Shown here: positions 41,124 to 49,835 of the stretch, piece by piece
How the letters are laid out: each line of letters opens with the position of its first letter
How positions within the stretch are numbered: position 1 is the stretch's first letter
Source of the DNA: Nocardioides jiangxiensis
Lineage (GTDB): Bacteria > Actinomycetota > Actinomycetes > Propionibacteriales > Nocardioidaceae
Assembly: GCF_030580915.1 (NCBI RefSeq)
Contig: NZ_JAUQTA010000002.1
Coordinates: 620,001 to 684,000 of the forward strand
Reading direction: 5' to 3'
Length of the DNA: 64,000 bases
Translations under genes and position numbers: made by a program
Notes under the pieces: model-generated
What the model saw: only the letters and a program-made list of their open reading frames with translations
What the model was told of the DNA's origin: nothing
Database searches by the model: none

Positions 41124-42344
41124 TCAGACCAGCGGCTCGGGGGTGACGAAACCCGCGGCCGCGTCGGCCGCGACGATCTCCTCCCGGCTGATGCCGAGGA
41201 GGTACATGATCGTGTCGAGGTAGGGCACGTTGACCGCCGTGTCGGCCGCCGCCTGCACGACCGGCTTGGCGTTGTAGGCGATGCCCAGGCCCGCGGCGTT
41301 CAGCATGTCGAGGTCGTTGGCGCCGTCGCCGATCGCGATGACCGACTTCTCGTCGATGCCGAGCTCGGCAGCGAACTCGCGCAGGGCAGCGGCCTTCCCG
41401 GCGCGGTCGACGACCGCCCCGATGACCCGACCGGTGAGCTTCCCGTCGACGATCTCGAGGTCGTTGGCGCGGGCGTAGTCGAAGCCGAGGTCGGCGGCGA
41501 TCCGGTCCGTGACGGCGGAGAATCCGCCCGAGACCATCGCGAACCGGTAGCCGAGACGCTTGAGCGTGCGGACCATCGTGCGCGCGCCCGGGTTGAGCTG
41601 GACCTCGTCGTAGACCTTGTCGAGGGCCGAGGCGTCCAGGCCCTCGAGGAGGGCGACGCGCTCGCGCAGCGACTGCTCGAAGTCGAGCTCGCCGCGCATC
41701 GCGGCCTCGGTCACGCGGGCGACCTCGGCCTCGCAGCCCGCGTGGGCGGCGAGCATCTCGATGACCTCGCCCTGCACCAGCGTGGAGTCGACGTCCATCA
41801 CGATGAGGCGGGCGCCGCGGCGGAGCAGCGACGCCTCCTGGACGGCGACGTCGACGCCGCGCTTCTGGGACTCCTTGACCAGCTCGGTACGCAGCACCTC
41901 GGTCGGCGCACCGGAGACCTGCAGCTCGATCGCGGTGACCGGGTAGCGGGCCATGCGCTGGATCCGGTCGATGTTGGCACCCAGGTCCGCGATCCGACCG
42001 GAGATGCCGGCGACCGCCGAGGCCTTGAGGGGCGAGCCGATCAGCGTCACCAGGCTGCGGCCGTCGGCGCGGGCGGCGTTGTCGCCGGTGCCACGCTCGA
42101 TGGCGAGGAGCATGCCGAGGGAGCTGGCGGCCGACTCGAGGCTCGCCCGCAGCCTGCGCGCGTCGCGCGGGGCGGTGACGAGCACGCCGAGGACGAGACG
42201 TCCGCGGAGCACGATCTGCTCGAGGTCGACCACCTCGACACCGGACGCGGCCAGCGTCTCGAAGACGGTCGACGTCACGCCCGGGCGGTCGTCGCCGGTG
42301 AGCGTGATCAGCAGGGTGTCGGCAGCAGGCGTGGCTTCAGTCAT
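41124..42344 (-). CDS. serB: Phosphoserine phosphatase with two ACT domains
   Basis: Last step of serine synthesis. The protein has 406 residues. Two N-terminal ACT-like modules (about 10-85 and 97-165) precede a HAD domain. The nucleophile is D184, with D186, in VMDVDSTLVQGEVIEM. MVSGGFSAV and IGDGANDLDMLNAAGLGIA are motifs II and IV. ACT domains give serine feedback in relatives. It is convergent with sixA after 12 bp. Confidence 0.95.
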   Translation of the reverse strand: MTEATPAADTLLITLTGDDRPGVTSTVFETLAASGVEVVDLEQIVLRGRLVLGVLVTAPRDARRLRASLESAASSLGMLLAIERGTGDNAARADGRSLVTLIGSPLKASAVAGISGRIADLGANIDRIQRMARYPVTAIELQVSGAPTEVLRTELVKESQKRGVDVAVQEASLLRRGARLIVMDVDSTLVQGEVIEMLAAHAGCEAEVARVTEAAMRGELDFEQSLRERVALLEGLDASALDKVYDEVQLNPGARTMVRTLKRLGYRFAMVSGGFSAVTDRIAADLGFDYARANDLEIVDGKLTGRVIGAVVDRAGKAAALREFAAELGIDEKSVIAIGDGANDLDMLNAAGLGIAYNAKPVVQAAADTAVNVPYLDTIMYLLGISREEIVAADAAAGFVTPEPLV

Positions 42345-42389
42345 GACGGCGGAAGGTTATCGCTCCGCCGCCCCGTCGACCCGCGGCGA

Positions 42390-43067
42390 TCAGCGGGCGG
42401 GCGGCCACACACCGGGCGAACAGGCCGCGACGAGTGCGCGACGGGCGGCGGCTGCCAGCGGGCGCAGCTCGTCGAGGTCCGCGAGAGCGGTCAGGGCGAA
42501 CGCCTGGAGGCCGCGTGCCGCGAGCTCGACGCAGGAGGCCGGCGTTCCCGGAGGGGCGTCGAGGGGGTCGCGCCGCCGCAGGTCCATGAGTGCGTCGGTG
42601 AGGTCGGGGTGGTCGTGCCCGAGGTTCCGGCCGTCGAAGGCGTGCGCGGTCTGGGCGAGGGCCAGCCGCAGCCCGCGGTCGGCCTCGCCCAGGTCCGGGA
42701 GCTGCCGCCGGTCGGCGGGCAGCAGGGTCCAGGTCACGCCGTGGCCGGCGCGGTGGGGGATCAGGCCCACGCCGGCGCCGTCCAGCACGACCGCCTCGCG
42801 TGCGTCGACGGCCGCCCGGTTGAACGCCGCGGGGCCACCGAGGCCGAGCGGGTCGCCGTCGTCGGGGAGTGCCAGGCCGGCGGAGACGGCGCCCAGGTCG
42901 CGGAGCGCGGCGAACGCGAAGACCGGGCCGACCGGCTCGTCGTGGCCCGGGAGCCCGACGAACTGGTGGAAGCCGTCGAGGGCGTCGACGGCGTCGTCGA
43001 GCGAGGTGTCGCCGCGCCGCCACGCACTCCACCACCAGGCGAACACGGCGGCGTCGGAGAGGGTCAC
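42390..43067 (-). CDS. Hypothetical protein, 225 residues
   Basis: Soluble, no membrane segment. It begins TLSDAAVFAWWWSAWRRGDT and holds PVGPVFAFAALRDLG and RAAVDAREAVVLDGAGVGLI. The C-terminus is Ala/Leu-rich helical. The family is unknown to me, though its place between serB and an ABC ATPase seems typical of relatives. The GTG at 43067 fits TACCCT (8 nt upstream). A very long open frame reaching 45179 is antisense to three genes and was rejected. Confidence 0.65.
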   Translation of the reverse strand: MTLSDAAVFAWWWSAWRRGDTSLDDAVDALDGFHQFVGLPGHDEPVGPVFAFAALRDLGAVSAGLALPDDGDPLGLGGPAAFNRAAVDAREAVVLDGAGVGLIPHRAGHGVTWTLLPADRRQLPDLGEADRGLRLALAQTAHAFDGRNLGHDHPDLTDALMDLRRRDPLDAPPGTPASCVELAARGLQAFALTALADLDELRPLAAAARRALVAACSPGVWPPAR

Positions 43068-43103
43068 GTCGAGAGAGGGTAGGCGCTGTATAGGGTCGAC
43101 CAC

Positions 43104-43901
43104 ATGTCCGCCGTGATCGAGTTCGCCGATGTGACCGTCCGCCGGGGCCAGGCCCTGCTGCTGGACGCCGTGAACTGGACGGTCCGTGAGGGCGAACGCT
43201 GGGTGGTGCTCGGCCCCAACGGCGCCGGCAAGACGACCCTGATGGCGGTCGCCTCCGCCCAGATGCATCCCACCTCCGGCGTCGCCGGCATCCTCGGCGA
43301 GGTGCTCGGCGCCGTCGACGTCTTCGAGCTGCGCCCCCGCATCGGCCTGACCAGCGCGGTGCTGGCCGAGCGGATCCCGCGCGACGAGACCGTGCGCGAC
43401 CTGGTCGTCTCCGCGGCGTACGGCGTCGTCGGGCGCTGGCGCGAGGAGTACGACGAGATGGACCACGCCCAGGCCGAGGCGCTGCTCAGCGAGCTCGGCT
43501 GCAAGGGCTTCGCCGACCGCACCTTCGGCACGCTCAGCGAGGGCGAGCGCAAGCGCGTCCAGATCGCCCGCGCCCTGATGACCGACCCCGAGCTGCTCCT
43601 CCTCGACGAGCCCGGCGCCGGCCTCGACCTCGGCGGCCGCGAGGACCTCGTCTCGACCCTCGCCGTGCTGGCCTACGACGAGTCGTCGCCGGCCACCGTG
43701 CTGGTCAGCCACCACGTCGAGGAGATCCCGCCCGGCTTCACCCACGCGCTGGTGCTCAAGGAGGGCAAGGTCATGGCGACCGGTCCGATCGAGCACGTGC
43801 TCACCGACAGCGTGCTGTCGGCGACGTTCGGGATGCCGCTGCTGGTGACCCACGAGGACGGCCGCTGGCAGGCGCGCCGCTCCCACCGGCACGTCGGCTG
43901 A
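43104..43901 (+). CDS. ABC ATPase without a permease
   Basis: The protein has 265 residues. Walker A is GPNGAGKT (37-44), the signature is the variant LSEGERKRVQIARAL (144 onward), and Walker B is ELLLLDEP (163-170). The H-loop is LVSHHVEEIPPGFTHAL. It resembles the ModF/YlmA-like soluble group with no membrane partner nearby, so the role may not be transport. TAGGGT lies 7 nt before the ATG. Confidence 0.88.
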   Translation: MSAVIEFADVTVRRGQALLLDAVNWTVREGERWVVLGPNGAGKTTLMAVASAQMHPTSGVAGILGEVLGAVDVFELRPRIGLTSAVLAERIPRDETVRDLVVSAAYGVVGRWREEYDEMDHAQAEALLSELGCKGFADRTFGTLSEGERKRVQIARALMTDPELLLLDEPGAGLDLGGREDLVSTLAVLAYDESSPATVLVSHHVEEIPPGFTHALVLKEGKVMATGPIEHVLTDSVLSATFGMPLLVTHEDGRWQARRSHRHVG

Positions 43902-43969
43902 CGAGCGGTCCTGAGGAGCGCTGCGGAAACCGCTGCCGACTGGTTGGCATTTCCCGCTAGATTCCAGCC

Positions 43970-44425
43970 ATGGAATGGATCCGGGACCACGCCTGGGAGG
44001 CATGGGTGGGGCTGGCCTTCGTGCTTGCCGCGCTCGAGCTCGCCAGTCTCGACTTCGTGCTGCTGATGCTGGCAGCAGGTGCGCTGACCGGAGCCGTCGC
44101 TGCCGCGGTCGGTGCCGGCTGGGTGCTCCAGGTGGTGCTCGCCGGCGTCGCCGCCGTCGCCGCGCTGGGCCTCGTCCGACCGGCCCTGTTGCATCGTCTG
44201 CACCGCTCGCCGGCCACCGCGCTGGGCATCGAGCGCTACGTCGGCATGCGCGCTGTCGTGACGGCGCGCATCGGGGGCCACGAGCCCGGGGCCGTGCGGC
44301 TCGACGGGGAGACGTGGACCGCGACGGCGGACGGCGGCCTGGCGATCGAGCCGGGCCGGTCCGTCGACGTGATCGAGATCCGGGGCGCGACGGCCGTCGT
44401 GCGCCCGACAGCTGAGGGGGAGTGA
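43970..44425 (+). CDS. NfeD-like membrane protein
   Basis: The protein has 151 residues. Three membrane segments lie at about 13-75, then an OB-fold outside/cytoplasmic domain with GMRAVVTARIGGHEPGAVRL and GRSVDVIEIRGATAVV. NfeD proteins pair with SPFH proteins in membrane microdomains. The SPFH gene follows after one base. TAGATT lies 6 nt before the ATG. Confidence 0.9.
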   Translation: MEWIRDHAWEAWVGLAFVLAALELASLDFVLLMLAAGALTGAVAAAVGAGWVLQVVLAGVAAVAALGLVRPALLHRLHRSPATALGIERYVGMRAVVTARIGGHEPGAVRLDGETWTATADGGLAIEPGRSVDVIEIRGATAVVRPTAEGE

Positions 44426-44426
44426 A

Positions 44427-45341
44427 GTGGAAGCAGTAGCCGTCATCCTGGTGCTCGGGCTGGTCCTGGTCATCGTCTTCCTGGTGAAGACGGTGCGGAT
44501 CGTCCCGCAGGCCTTCGCAGGAGTCGTGGAGCGCTTCGGCAAGTACCACGCGACGTTGCCGGCCGGCCTGAACATGGTCGTGCCGTTCATCGACAACGTC
44601 CGCTACATGATCGACCTGCGCGAGAACGTCGTCTCGTTCCCGCCGCAGCCGGTGATCACCGAGGACAACCTGACCGTCTCCATCGACACGGTCATCTACT
44701 TCCAGGTCAACGACCCGGTCGCCGCCACCTACGAGATCGCCAACTACATCCAGGCGATCGAGCAGCTCACCATGACCACCCTCCGCAACATCATCGGTGG
44801 CATGACGCTCGAGCACGCGCTGACCTCGCGCGACCAGATCAACACCGGCCTGCGTGGCGAGCTCGACGGCGCCACCGGCAAGTGGGGCATCCGGGTCAAC
44901 CGTGTCGAGCTCAAGGGCATCGACCCGCCGGCGTCCATCTCCGACGCGATGGAGCAGCAGATGCGCGCCGAGCGCTCCAAGCGTGCCGCGATCCTGACCG
45001 CCGAGGGTGAGCGCCAGTCCGCCATCCTCACGGCCGAGGGCAACAAGCAGTCGGCGATCCTCAACGCCGAGGGTGCCAAGCAGGCACAGATCCTCAGCGC
45101 CGAGGCCGACCGCGAGGCGGCGATCCTGCGCGCCCAGGGTGAGTCCAACGCGATCCAGCAGGTCTTCCAGGCGATCCACGACGGCAACCCCGACCAGAAG
45201 CTGCTGGCCTACCAGTACCTCCAGGCGATGCCGAAGCTCGCGGAGGGGTCGGCCAACAAGGTCTGGATCCTCCCCAGCGAGTTCAGCAGCGCCCTCGCGG
45301 GGCTTGGCAAGCTCACCGACGGAGCTGCTGACCAGGCGTGA
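44427..45341 (+). CDS. SPFH/band 7 domain protein (QmcA/stomatin-like)
   Basis: The protein has 304 residues. It has one N-terminal membrane segment (AVILVLGLVLVIVFLV), the SPFH domain (IVPQAFAGVVERFGKYHATL; DNLTVSIDTVIYFQV), and a long coiled-coil with repeats of GERQSAILTAEGNKQSAIL type that drive oligomerisation. It forms membrane scaffolds with NfeD. The GTG at 44427 follows the NfeD stop directly, and the AGGGGGAG tract can bind the ribosome. Confidence 0.93.
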   Translation: MEAVAVILVLGLVLVIVFLVKTVRIVPQAFAGVVERFGKYHATLPAGLNMVVPFIDNVRYMIDLRENVVSFPPQPVITEDNLTVSIDTVIYFQVNDPVAATYEIANYIQAIEQLTMTTLRNIIGGMTLEHALTSRDQINTGLRGELDGATGKWGIRVNRVELKGIDPPASISDAMEQQMRAERSKRAAILTAEGERQSAILTAEGNKQSAILNAEGAKQAQILSAEADREAAILRAQGESNAIQQVFQAIHDGNPDQKLLAYQYLQAMPKLAEGSANKVWILPSEFSSALAGLGKLTDGAADQA

Positions 45342-46108
45342 GTCCGCTTGAGATGGCGGCGATCCTCCTCGCGGGGGTCGCCGCCGGCACGATCAACACG
45401 GTGGTGGGGTCGGGGACGCTCGTGACGTTCCCGACCCTGCTCGCCTTCGGCGTCCCGCCGGTGGCAGCCAACGTCTCCAACGCGATCGGGCTGGTCCCCG
45501 GCTCGGTCTCCGGTGCGATCGGCTACCGGCGCGAGCTCGCCGGCCAGCGCGACCGCGTCCTGCGACTCGCCTCGGCGACACTGATCGGTGCGACCGCCGG
45601 GGCGCTCCTGCTCCTGGTGCTGCCGTCGGCGGCGTTCCGCGCGATCGTGCCGGTGCTGATCCTGCTCGGCCTGGTGCTGGTGGTGCTGCAGCCGCGGATC
45701 TCGCGCGCCGTCGCCCGCAAGCACGAGCAGCTGGGTGGCCTGCCTGCCAACGGGGCCCGATGGGTCTGGCCCTCGATCCTCGGCGTGGGCGTCTACTGCG
45801 GCTACTTCGGGGCGGCCCAGGGCGTGCTCTGCATGGCCGTGCTCGGTGCCGGTGTCGACGACACCCTGCAGCGGCTCAACGGCGTGAAGAACGTCCTGGC
45901 CGCCCTCGGCAACGGCGTGGCCGGACTGGTCTTCGTGCTCGCGGCCTTCGGCACGATCGACTGGCGGGTGGTCGCCCTGATCGCCGTCGGCTCCACGATC
46001 GGCGGCCAGCTCGGAGCGAGCTGGGGACGCAGGCTCCCGGCACCCGCTCTCCGTGCCCTGATCGTGGTCGTGGGCACGGTCGCCCTGGTCCGCTTCCTGC
46101 TCGGCTGA
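45338..46108 (+). CDS. TauE/SafE family sulfite or anion exporter
   Basis: The protein has 256 residues with about seven membrane segments. The family marks are AGVAAGTINTVVGSGTLVTF at the start and the mirrored motif GYFGAAQGVLCMAVLGAGVD in the second half. Such proteins move sulfite, sulfoacetate or other organosulfur anions; the substrate is not known here. The GTG at 45338 overlaps the SPFH stop (GTGA), so the NfeD-SPFH-TauE genes form one operon. Confidence 0.9.
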   Translation: MSPLEMAAILLAGVAAGTINTVVGSGTLVTFPTLLAFGVPPVAANVSNAIGLVPGSVSGAIGYRRELAGQRDRVLRLASATLIGATAGALLLLVLPSAAFRAIVPVLILLGLVLVVLQPRISRAVARKHEQLGGLPANGARWVWPSILGVGVYCGYFGAAQGVLCMAVLGAGVDDTLQRLNGVKNVLAALGNGVAGLVFVLAAFGTIDWRVVALIAVGSTIGGQLGASWGRRLPAPALRALIVVVGTVALVRFLLG

Positions 46109-46131
46109 GCTGGAGCAGACCGCCGCACCGG

Positions 46132-46245
46132 TCACACGTCGGCGATGTCGAGATCTTCGCCCGTGCGAAGAGTCCAGCGCCTCGGCAGCGTGTGAGCCGA
46201 GAAGATCTTCACCTCGGTGAAGGCCTGGTCGCTGGCGGTGCACAC
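46132..46245 (-). CDS. Possible 37-residue protein
   Basis: The frame reads MCTASDQAFTEVKIFSAHTL then PRRWTLRTGEDLDIADV, with ordinary amino-acid balance. A strong AGGAGGG lies 10 nt before the GTG at 46245. It could also be the 3' remnant of a longer gene, since the frame stays open upstream for a few codons. I recognise no family. Confidence 0.4.
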   Translation of the reverse strand: MCTASDQAFTEVKIFSAHTLPRRWTLRTGEDLDIADV

Positions 46246-46285
46246 CCGCAGCGACCCTCCTGCTGGTGGTGCCGGCCGCACCGGC

Positions 46286-47242
46286 TCAGCGGTCGACGTG
46301 GGTGGCGAGCCAGTCGCCGATCGCGTCGTAGAACCGGGCCCGGACGTCCTCCCGCGAGAGCGAGAGGTCGTGGAGACCGCCCTCGACAGCGACGCTGGTG
46401 ACGTCGCTGCCGAGCGACGGCGCCCACTTCCGGATCTGCTCGACGTCGAGCACCAGGTCGGTCGACCGCGCCGTCTCGTCGACCTTCGCGGAGGTCCCCG
46501 AGCGGGCCGAGGAGAGCACGAGCACCGGCATCGCCAGGTCGAGCCCCTCGTGCAGCCGGGCGTGGCCGCGTCGGATCGCGCTGATCCAGCCGAAGCGCAC
46601 CGGGAAGGAGTCGGCCGGCTTCCAGGACAGGTCGAAGTCCCACTCGCCGTCGAAGTCGCGGTGCAGGCTGCGGGCGTAGGTGCCGCTCACGTTGCGCGGC
46701 ATGACCGCCATGGGGGCCAGGCGTCCGACGCGGTGGATCAGCGACGTGCCCCAGGTGCGCTGCCAGGCGGGGCCCTGCAGGTCGAACCAGGGCGAGTTGA
46801 GCACGATGCCCGCGGCCGGGACGGCCCGTTCGTGCACCCAGAGCGGCACCGTCAGGCCACCGGTCGAGTGCGCGGAGAGGACGACGTGGTCGTGCCCGTC
46901 GCGGGTGGTGACCCGGGTCCAGGCCTCGTCGAGCTCGGGGAAGTAGTCGGCCAGGTCGCGGGCGAAGTTCGGTGTCTGGTGGGGGAGCAGCGAGCGGCCG
47001 TACTTGCGCAGGTCCAGCGCGTAGAAGTCGTAGCCGCGCGCCGTCCACCACTCGGCGTACGAGGTCTGGAAGAAGTAGTCGCAGAAGCCGTGCACGTGGA
47101 GCACCGCCCTGCCGGTGGGGGCGGGGGCCGGCAGCTTGACCAGGGTCGCGACGACGCGGCCCTCGTCGTCGGCGGGGAGGTCGATGACCTCGGCGGTGTA
47201 CGGGTCTCCGAGCACGTCGGCCAGGGGCTGGTTCGTCGCCAT
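46286..47242 (-). CDS. Alpha/beta hydrolase (lysophospholipase-like)
   Basis: The protein has 318 residues. The nucleophile elbow is SAHSTGGLTVPLWVHE, HVHGFCDYFFQTSYAEWW gives the oxyanion strand, and VEGGLHDLSLSREDVRARFY holds the catalytic His. DLRKYGRSLLPHQTPNFARD matches monoacylglycerol-lipase-like relatives. The substrate is unknown. It is preceded 2 bp upstream by the membrane gene on the same strand, so the two are probably cotranscribed. Confidence 0.88.
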   Translation of the reverse strand: MATNQPLADVLGDPYTAEVIDLPADDEGRVVATLVKLPAPAPTGRAVLHVHGFCDYFFQTSYAEWWTARGYDFYALDLRKYGRSLLPHQTPNFARDLADYFPELDEAWTRVTTRDGHDHVVLSAHSTGGLTVPLWVHERAVPAAGIVLNSPWFDLQGPAWQRTWGTSLIHRVGRLAPMAVMPRNVSGTYARSLHRDFDGEWDFDLSWKPADSFPVRFGWISAIRRGHARLHEGLDLAMPVLVLSSARSGTSAKVDETARSTDLVLDVEQIRKWAPSLGSDVTSVAVEGGLHDLSLSREDVRARFYDAIGDWLATHVDR

Positions 47243-47244
47243 GG

Positions 47245-47910
47245 TCAGAGTGTGGCAGGACGTCGGCTCGCGGCGAGGAGGATCCCGGCGACGATGCCGC
47301 CCGTCGTGCCCAGCGCCTCATCGCCGAGCGTGTCGGTGTAGGCGGTGTCTAGCTCGGTGCCGTGGCGGATGAACGTCCACCACTCCCCGAGCTCCCAGCC
47401 GATCGCGAGCAGGGCGCCGAGCCCTGCCACGAGCAGGACGACCTGCCAGCGCTGCGCCACGTCGGCGAGCAGGAGCAGGCCGAGGCCGGCGCAGAGGGGG
47501 ATCCAGTTCACGAAGTGGTTGAGGTCGTCCCACCACGCGACACGGTCGTAGAGGTCGAGCGTGTTGCCGGTGACGTCGACGAGGAACGGCACCATGACCA
47601 GGGCGAACGCGCCCCACGGCGCTGTGTCCCGGCGTCCGGTGCGGCGCTGGTGGAACCACCAGAGCGCGGGCGCGAGCAGCATCATCACCGGGTAGGCGAG
47701 CAGCCGGGCGCCGAAGGCCTTCCCGTCGAACCGGTCGATGCCGGGCACGAACGTCGCGACCGCGAGCTGCCCGACGGTCGCCAGGAGGACGACCGCTGCG
47801 GCGAGGAGGGCTGCGCGGTGCGGGTCTGGGCGGTCAGGGCGCGGGCGGTCAGGGCGCGGGTAGTGCGGGCCCGGGTGGTCGGAGCTCCGGCGGGTGGGAG
47901 ATGACGCCAT
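47245..47910 (-). CDS. Membrane protein, 221 residues
   Basis: A Pro/Arg/His-rich N-terminus (1-33) is followed by about six membrane segments (LLAAAVVLLATVGQLAVATF; LLAYPVMMLLAPALWWF; GAFALVMVPFLVDVTGN; and so on). LDLYDRVAWWDDLNHFVNWI is a conserved-looking DUF2238/YjdF-like motif, and GWELGEWWTFIRHGTELDTA follows. Function is unknown. The ATG at 47910 was chosen over a far longer frame that is antisense to the next gene. Confidence 0.75.
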   Translation of the reverse strand: MASSPTRRSSDHPGPHYPRPDRPRPDRPDPHRAALLAAAVVLLATVGQLAVATFVPGIDRFDGKAFGARLLAYPVMMLLAPALWWFHQRRTGRRDTAPWGAFALVMVPFLVDVTGNTLDLYDRVAWWDDLNHFVNWIPLCAGLGLLLLADVAQRWQVVLLVAGLGALLAIGWELGEWWTFIRHGTELDTAYTDTLGDEALGTTGGIVAGILLAASRRPATL

Positions 47911-48000
47911 GCCGACATTGTCGCCACGCCACGGGGCACCTGTCGGGAATGCCGCAGCCTGGTATATGGTTGACACGTCATCTACCAAGGAGTGATGGAC

Positions 48001-49140
48001 ATGCAGATCGGCATCTTCACCGTCGGAGACGTGACGCCGGACCCGACGGACGGCACGGTTCCCACCGAGTACCAGAAGATCAAGAACACGATCACGCTCG
48101 CCAGGAAGGCGGAGGAGATCGGGCTCGATGTCTTCGCGACGGCGGAGCACCACAACCCGCCGTTCGCCTCGCCGGCCAACCCGCCGATCCTGCTCAGCGC
48201 CATCGCCGCGCAGACCGAGAAGCTGATCGTCTCGACCGCGACCACGCTGATCACGACCAACGACCCGGTCCGCCTCGCCGAGGACTACGCGTACCTGCAG
48301 CACGTCTCCGACGGCCGCATGGACCTGATGCTCGGCCGCGGCAACACCGGCCCGGTCTACCCGTGGTTCGGCAAGGACATCCGCGACGGCATCCCGCTCG
48401 CGATCGAGAACTACGACCTGCTGCACCGGCTCTGGCGCGAGGACGTCGTGACCTGGGAGGGCAAGTTCCGCACCCCGCTGCAGGGCTTCACCTCGACGCC
48501 GCGCCCGCTCGACGGCGTACCTCCCTTCGTGTGGCACGGCTCGATCCGCAGCCCCGAGATCGCCGAGCAGGCGGCGTACTACGGCAACGGGTTCTTCGCG
48601 AACCACATCTTCTGGCCCGCGTCGCACACCGAGCAGATGGTGCGCCTCTACCGCCAGCGCTTCGAGCACTACGGTCACGGCGCCGCCGACCAGGCGATCG
48701 TCGGCCTCGGCGGCCAGATCTTCATGGACAAGAACAGCCAGGACGCGGTCCGCCGGTTCCGGCCGTACTTCGACAGCGCTCCGGTCTACGGACACGGCCC
48801 GTCGCTGGAGGACTTCATGGAGCAGACCCCGCTGACAGTCGGGTCGCCGCAGCAGATCCTCGAGCGCACGCTCGGCTTCCGTGACTACGTCGGCGACTAC
48901 CAGCGCCAGCTCTTCCTGCTGGACCACGCGGGCATGCCGCTGAAGATGGTGCTCGAGCAGATGGACCTGCTCGGCGAGATCCTCCCCGAGCTCCGCAAGG
49001 GGTACGCCGAGGGCCGGCCCGCGCACATCCCGGACGCGCCGACGCACGGTGCCCGCGTGGCAGCAGCCGGCGGGGCCCACGACGCGACGGTCTACGCCGC
49101 GGCCGACGCTGCGACGGGTCACCGGGCGGAGGACGCCTGA
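48001..49140 (+). CDS. LLM class flavin-dependent monooxygenase
   Basis: The protein has 379 residues of the luciferase-like (F420/FMN) family. Marks are FATAEHHNPPFASPANPPIL, EDYAYLQHVSDGRMDLMLGR, and the RSPEIAEQAAYYGNGFF segment. The ATG at 48001 is best: AAGGAG at 47987-47992 is 8 nt upstream. The next gene is a flavin reductase joined by a TGATG overlap, so this is a two-component monooxygenase using reduced FMN. The substrate is unknown. A TATATG hexamer and TTGACACGTCA near 47960-47980 mark the promoter area. Confidence 0.92.
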   Translation: MQIGIFTVGDVTPDPTDGTVPTEYQKIKNTITLARKAEEIGLDVFATAEHHNPPFASPANPPILLSAIAAQTEKLIVSTATTLITTNDPVRLAEDYAYLQHVSDGRMDLMLGRGNTGPVYPWFGKDIRDGIPLAIENYDLLHRLWREDVVTWEGKFRTPLQGFTSTPRPLDGVPPFVWHGSIRSPEIAEQAAYYGNGFFANHIFWPASHTEQMVRLYRQRFEHYGHGAADQAIVGLGGQIFMDKNSQDAVRRFRPYFDSAPVYGHGPSLEDFMEQTPLTVGSPQQILERTLGFRDYVGDYQRQLFLLDHAGMPLKMVLEQMDLLGEILPELRKGYAEGRPAHIPDAPTHGARVAAAGGAHDATVYAAADAATGHRAEDA

Positions 49141-49793
49141 TGACGCGCCACATCGCCGTCGTCTCGGCCGGGCTGTCGAGCCCGAGCTCGACGCGCATCC
49201 TGGCCGACCAGCTCGCGAGCGCCGTGGAGGCGCGGCTCTTCGAGCGTGGCGAGGACGTCCGGATCCACGTGGTCGAGCTGCGTGAGCACGCGCGGGCCCT
49301 GGCCGACAACCTGCTGACCGGCTTCCCCTCGGGCGGCCTGGCCCAGGCGTTGCAGACGGTCGCGGACGCCGACGCGGTGATCGCGGTGACGCCGGTCTTC
49401 TCCGCGTCGTACTCGGGGCTCTTCAAGACGTTCTTCGACGTGCTGGAGCCCGGGGTGCTCGAGGGCAAGCCCGTGCTCATGGGAGCCACGGCGGGCACGG
49501 CGCGCCATTCGCTGGTGCTCGAGCACGCGATGCGGCCGCTCTTCTCCTACCTGAAGGCGACGCCGGTGCCGACCGCGGTCTTCGCTGCGTCGGAGGACTT
49601 CGGCTCGAACGACAGCTCCGACCGGGGCGGCCGCCTCGGGCAGCGCGTGGACCGCGCGGCGGCGGAGCTGGTCGCGCTGCTCGACGGGCCTTCGGCGAAG
49701 GCGGACGTGCCGCCGGCGCGGAAGCTGCAGGGCAGCACCGAGTTCGACCCGGACGCGGCGGGGTTCCTCAGCTTCGACAAGCTGCGCGGCTGA
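49140..49793 (+). CDS. CE1759-type FMN reductase
   Basis: The protein has 217 residues of the NADPH-dependent FMN reductase fold. Marks are VVSAGLSSPSSTRILADQLA and VIAVTPVFSASYSGLFKTFF. It supplies reduced flavin to the monooxygenase just upstream. The ATG shares one base with that gene's stop. A 7-bp hairpin begins directly after its own stop. Confidence 0.92.
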   Translation: MTRHIAVVSAGLSSPSSTRILADQLASAVEARLFERGEDVRIHVVELREHARALADNLLTGFPSGGLAQALQTVADADAVIAVTPVFSASYSGLFKTFFDVLEPGVLEGKPVLMGATAGTARHSLVLEHAMRPLFSYLKATPVPTAVFAASEDFGSNDSSDRGGRLGQRVDRAAAELVALLDGPSAKADVPPARKLQGSTEFDPDAAGFLSFDKLRG

Positions 49794-49812
49794 CCCGCCC
49801 TCCGCGGGCGGG
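49794..49812. terminator. Terminator hairpin between convergent genes
   Basis: CCCGCCC-TCCGC-GGGCGGG forms a perfect 7-bp stem immediately after the FMN reductase stop (49793) and 24 bp from the stop of the convergent PEBP gene. It could serve both. Confidence 0.6.
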
Positions 49813-49835
49813 CACCTGCCGCCTTGTCCCTGGAC

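Noticed and set aside
42390..45179. 929-codon open frame on the minus strand
   Set aside because: Only its last 225 codons look like a real protein; the rest is antisense to the ABC, NfeD and SPFH genes.
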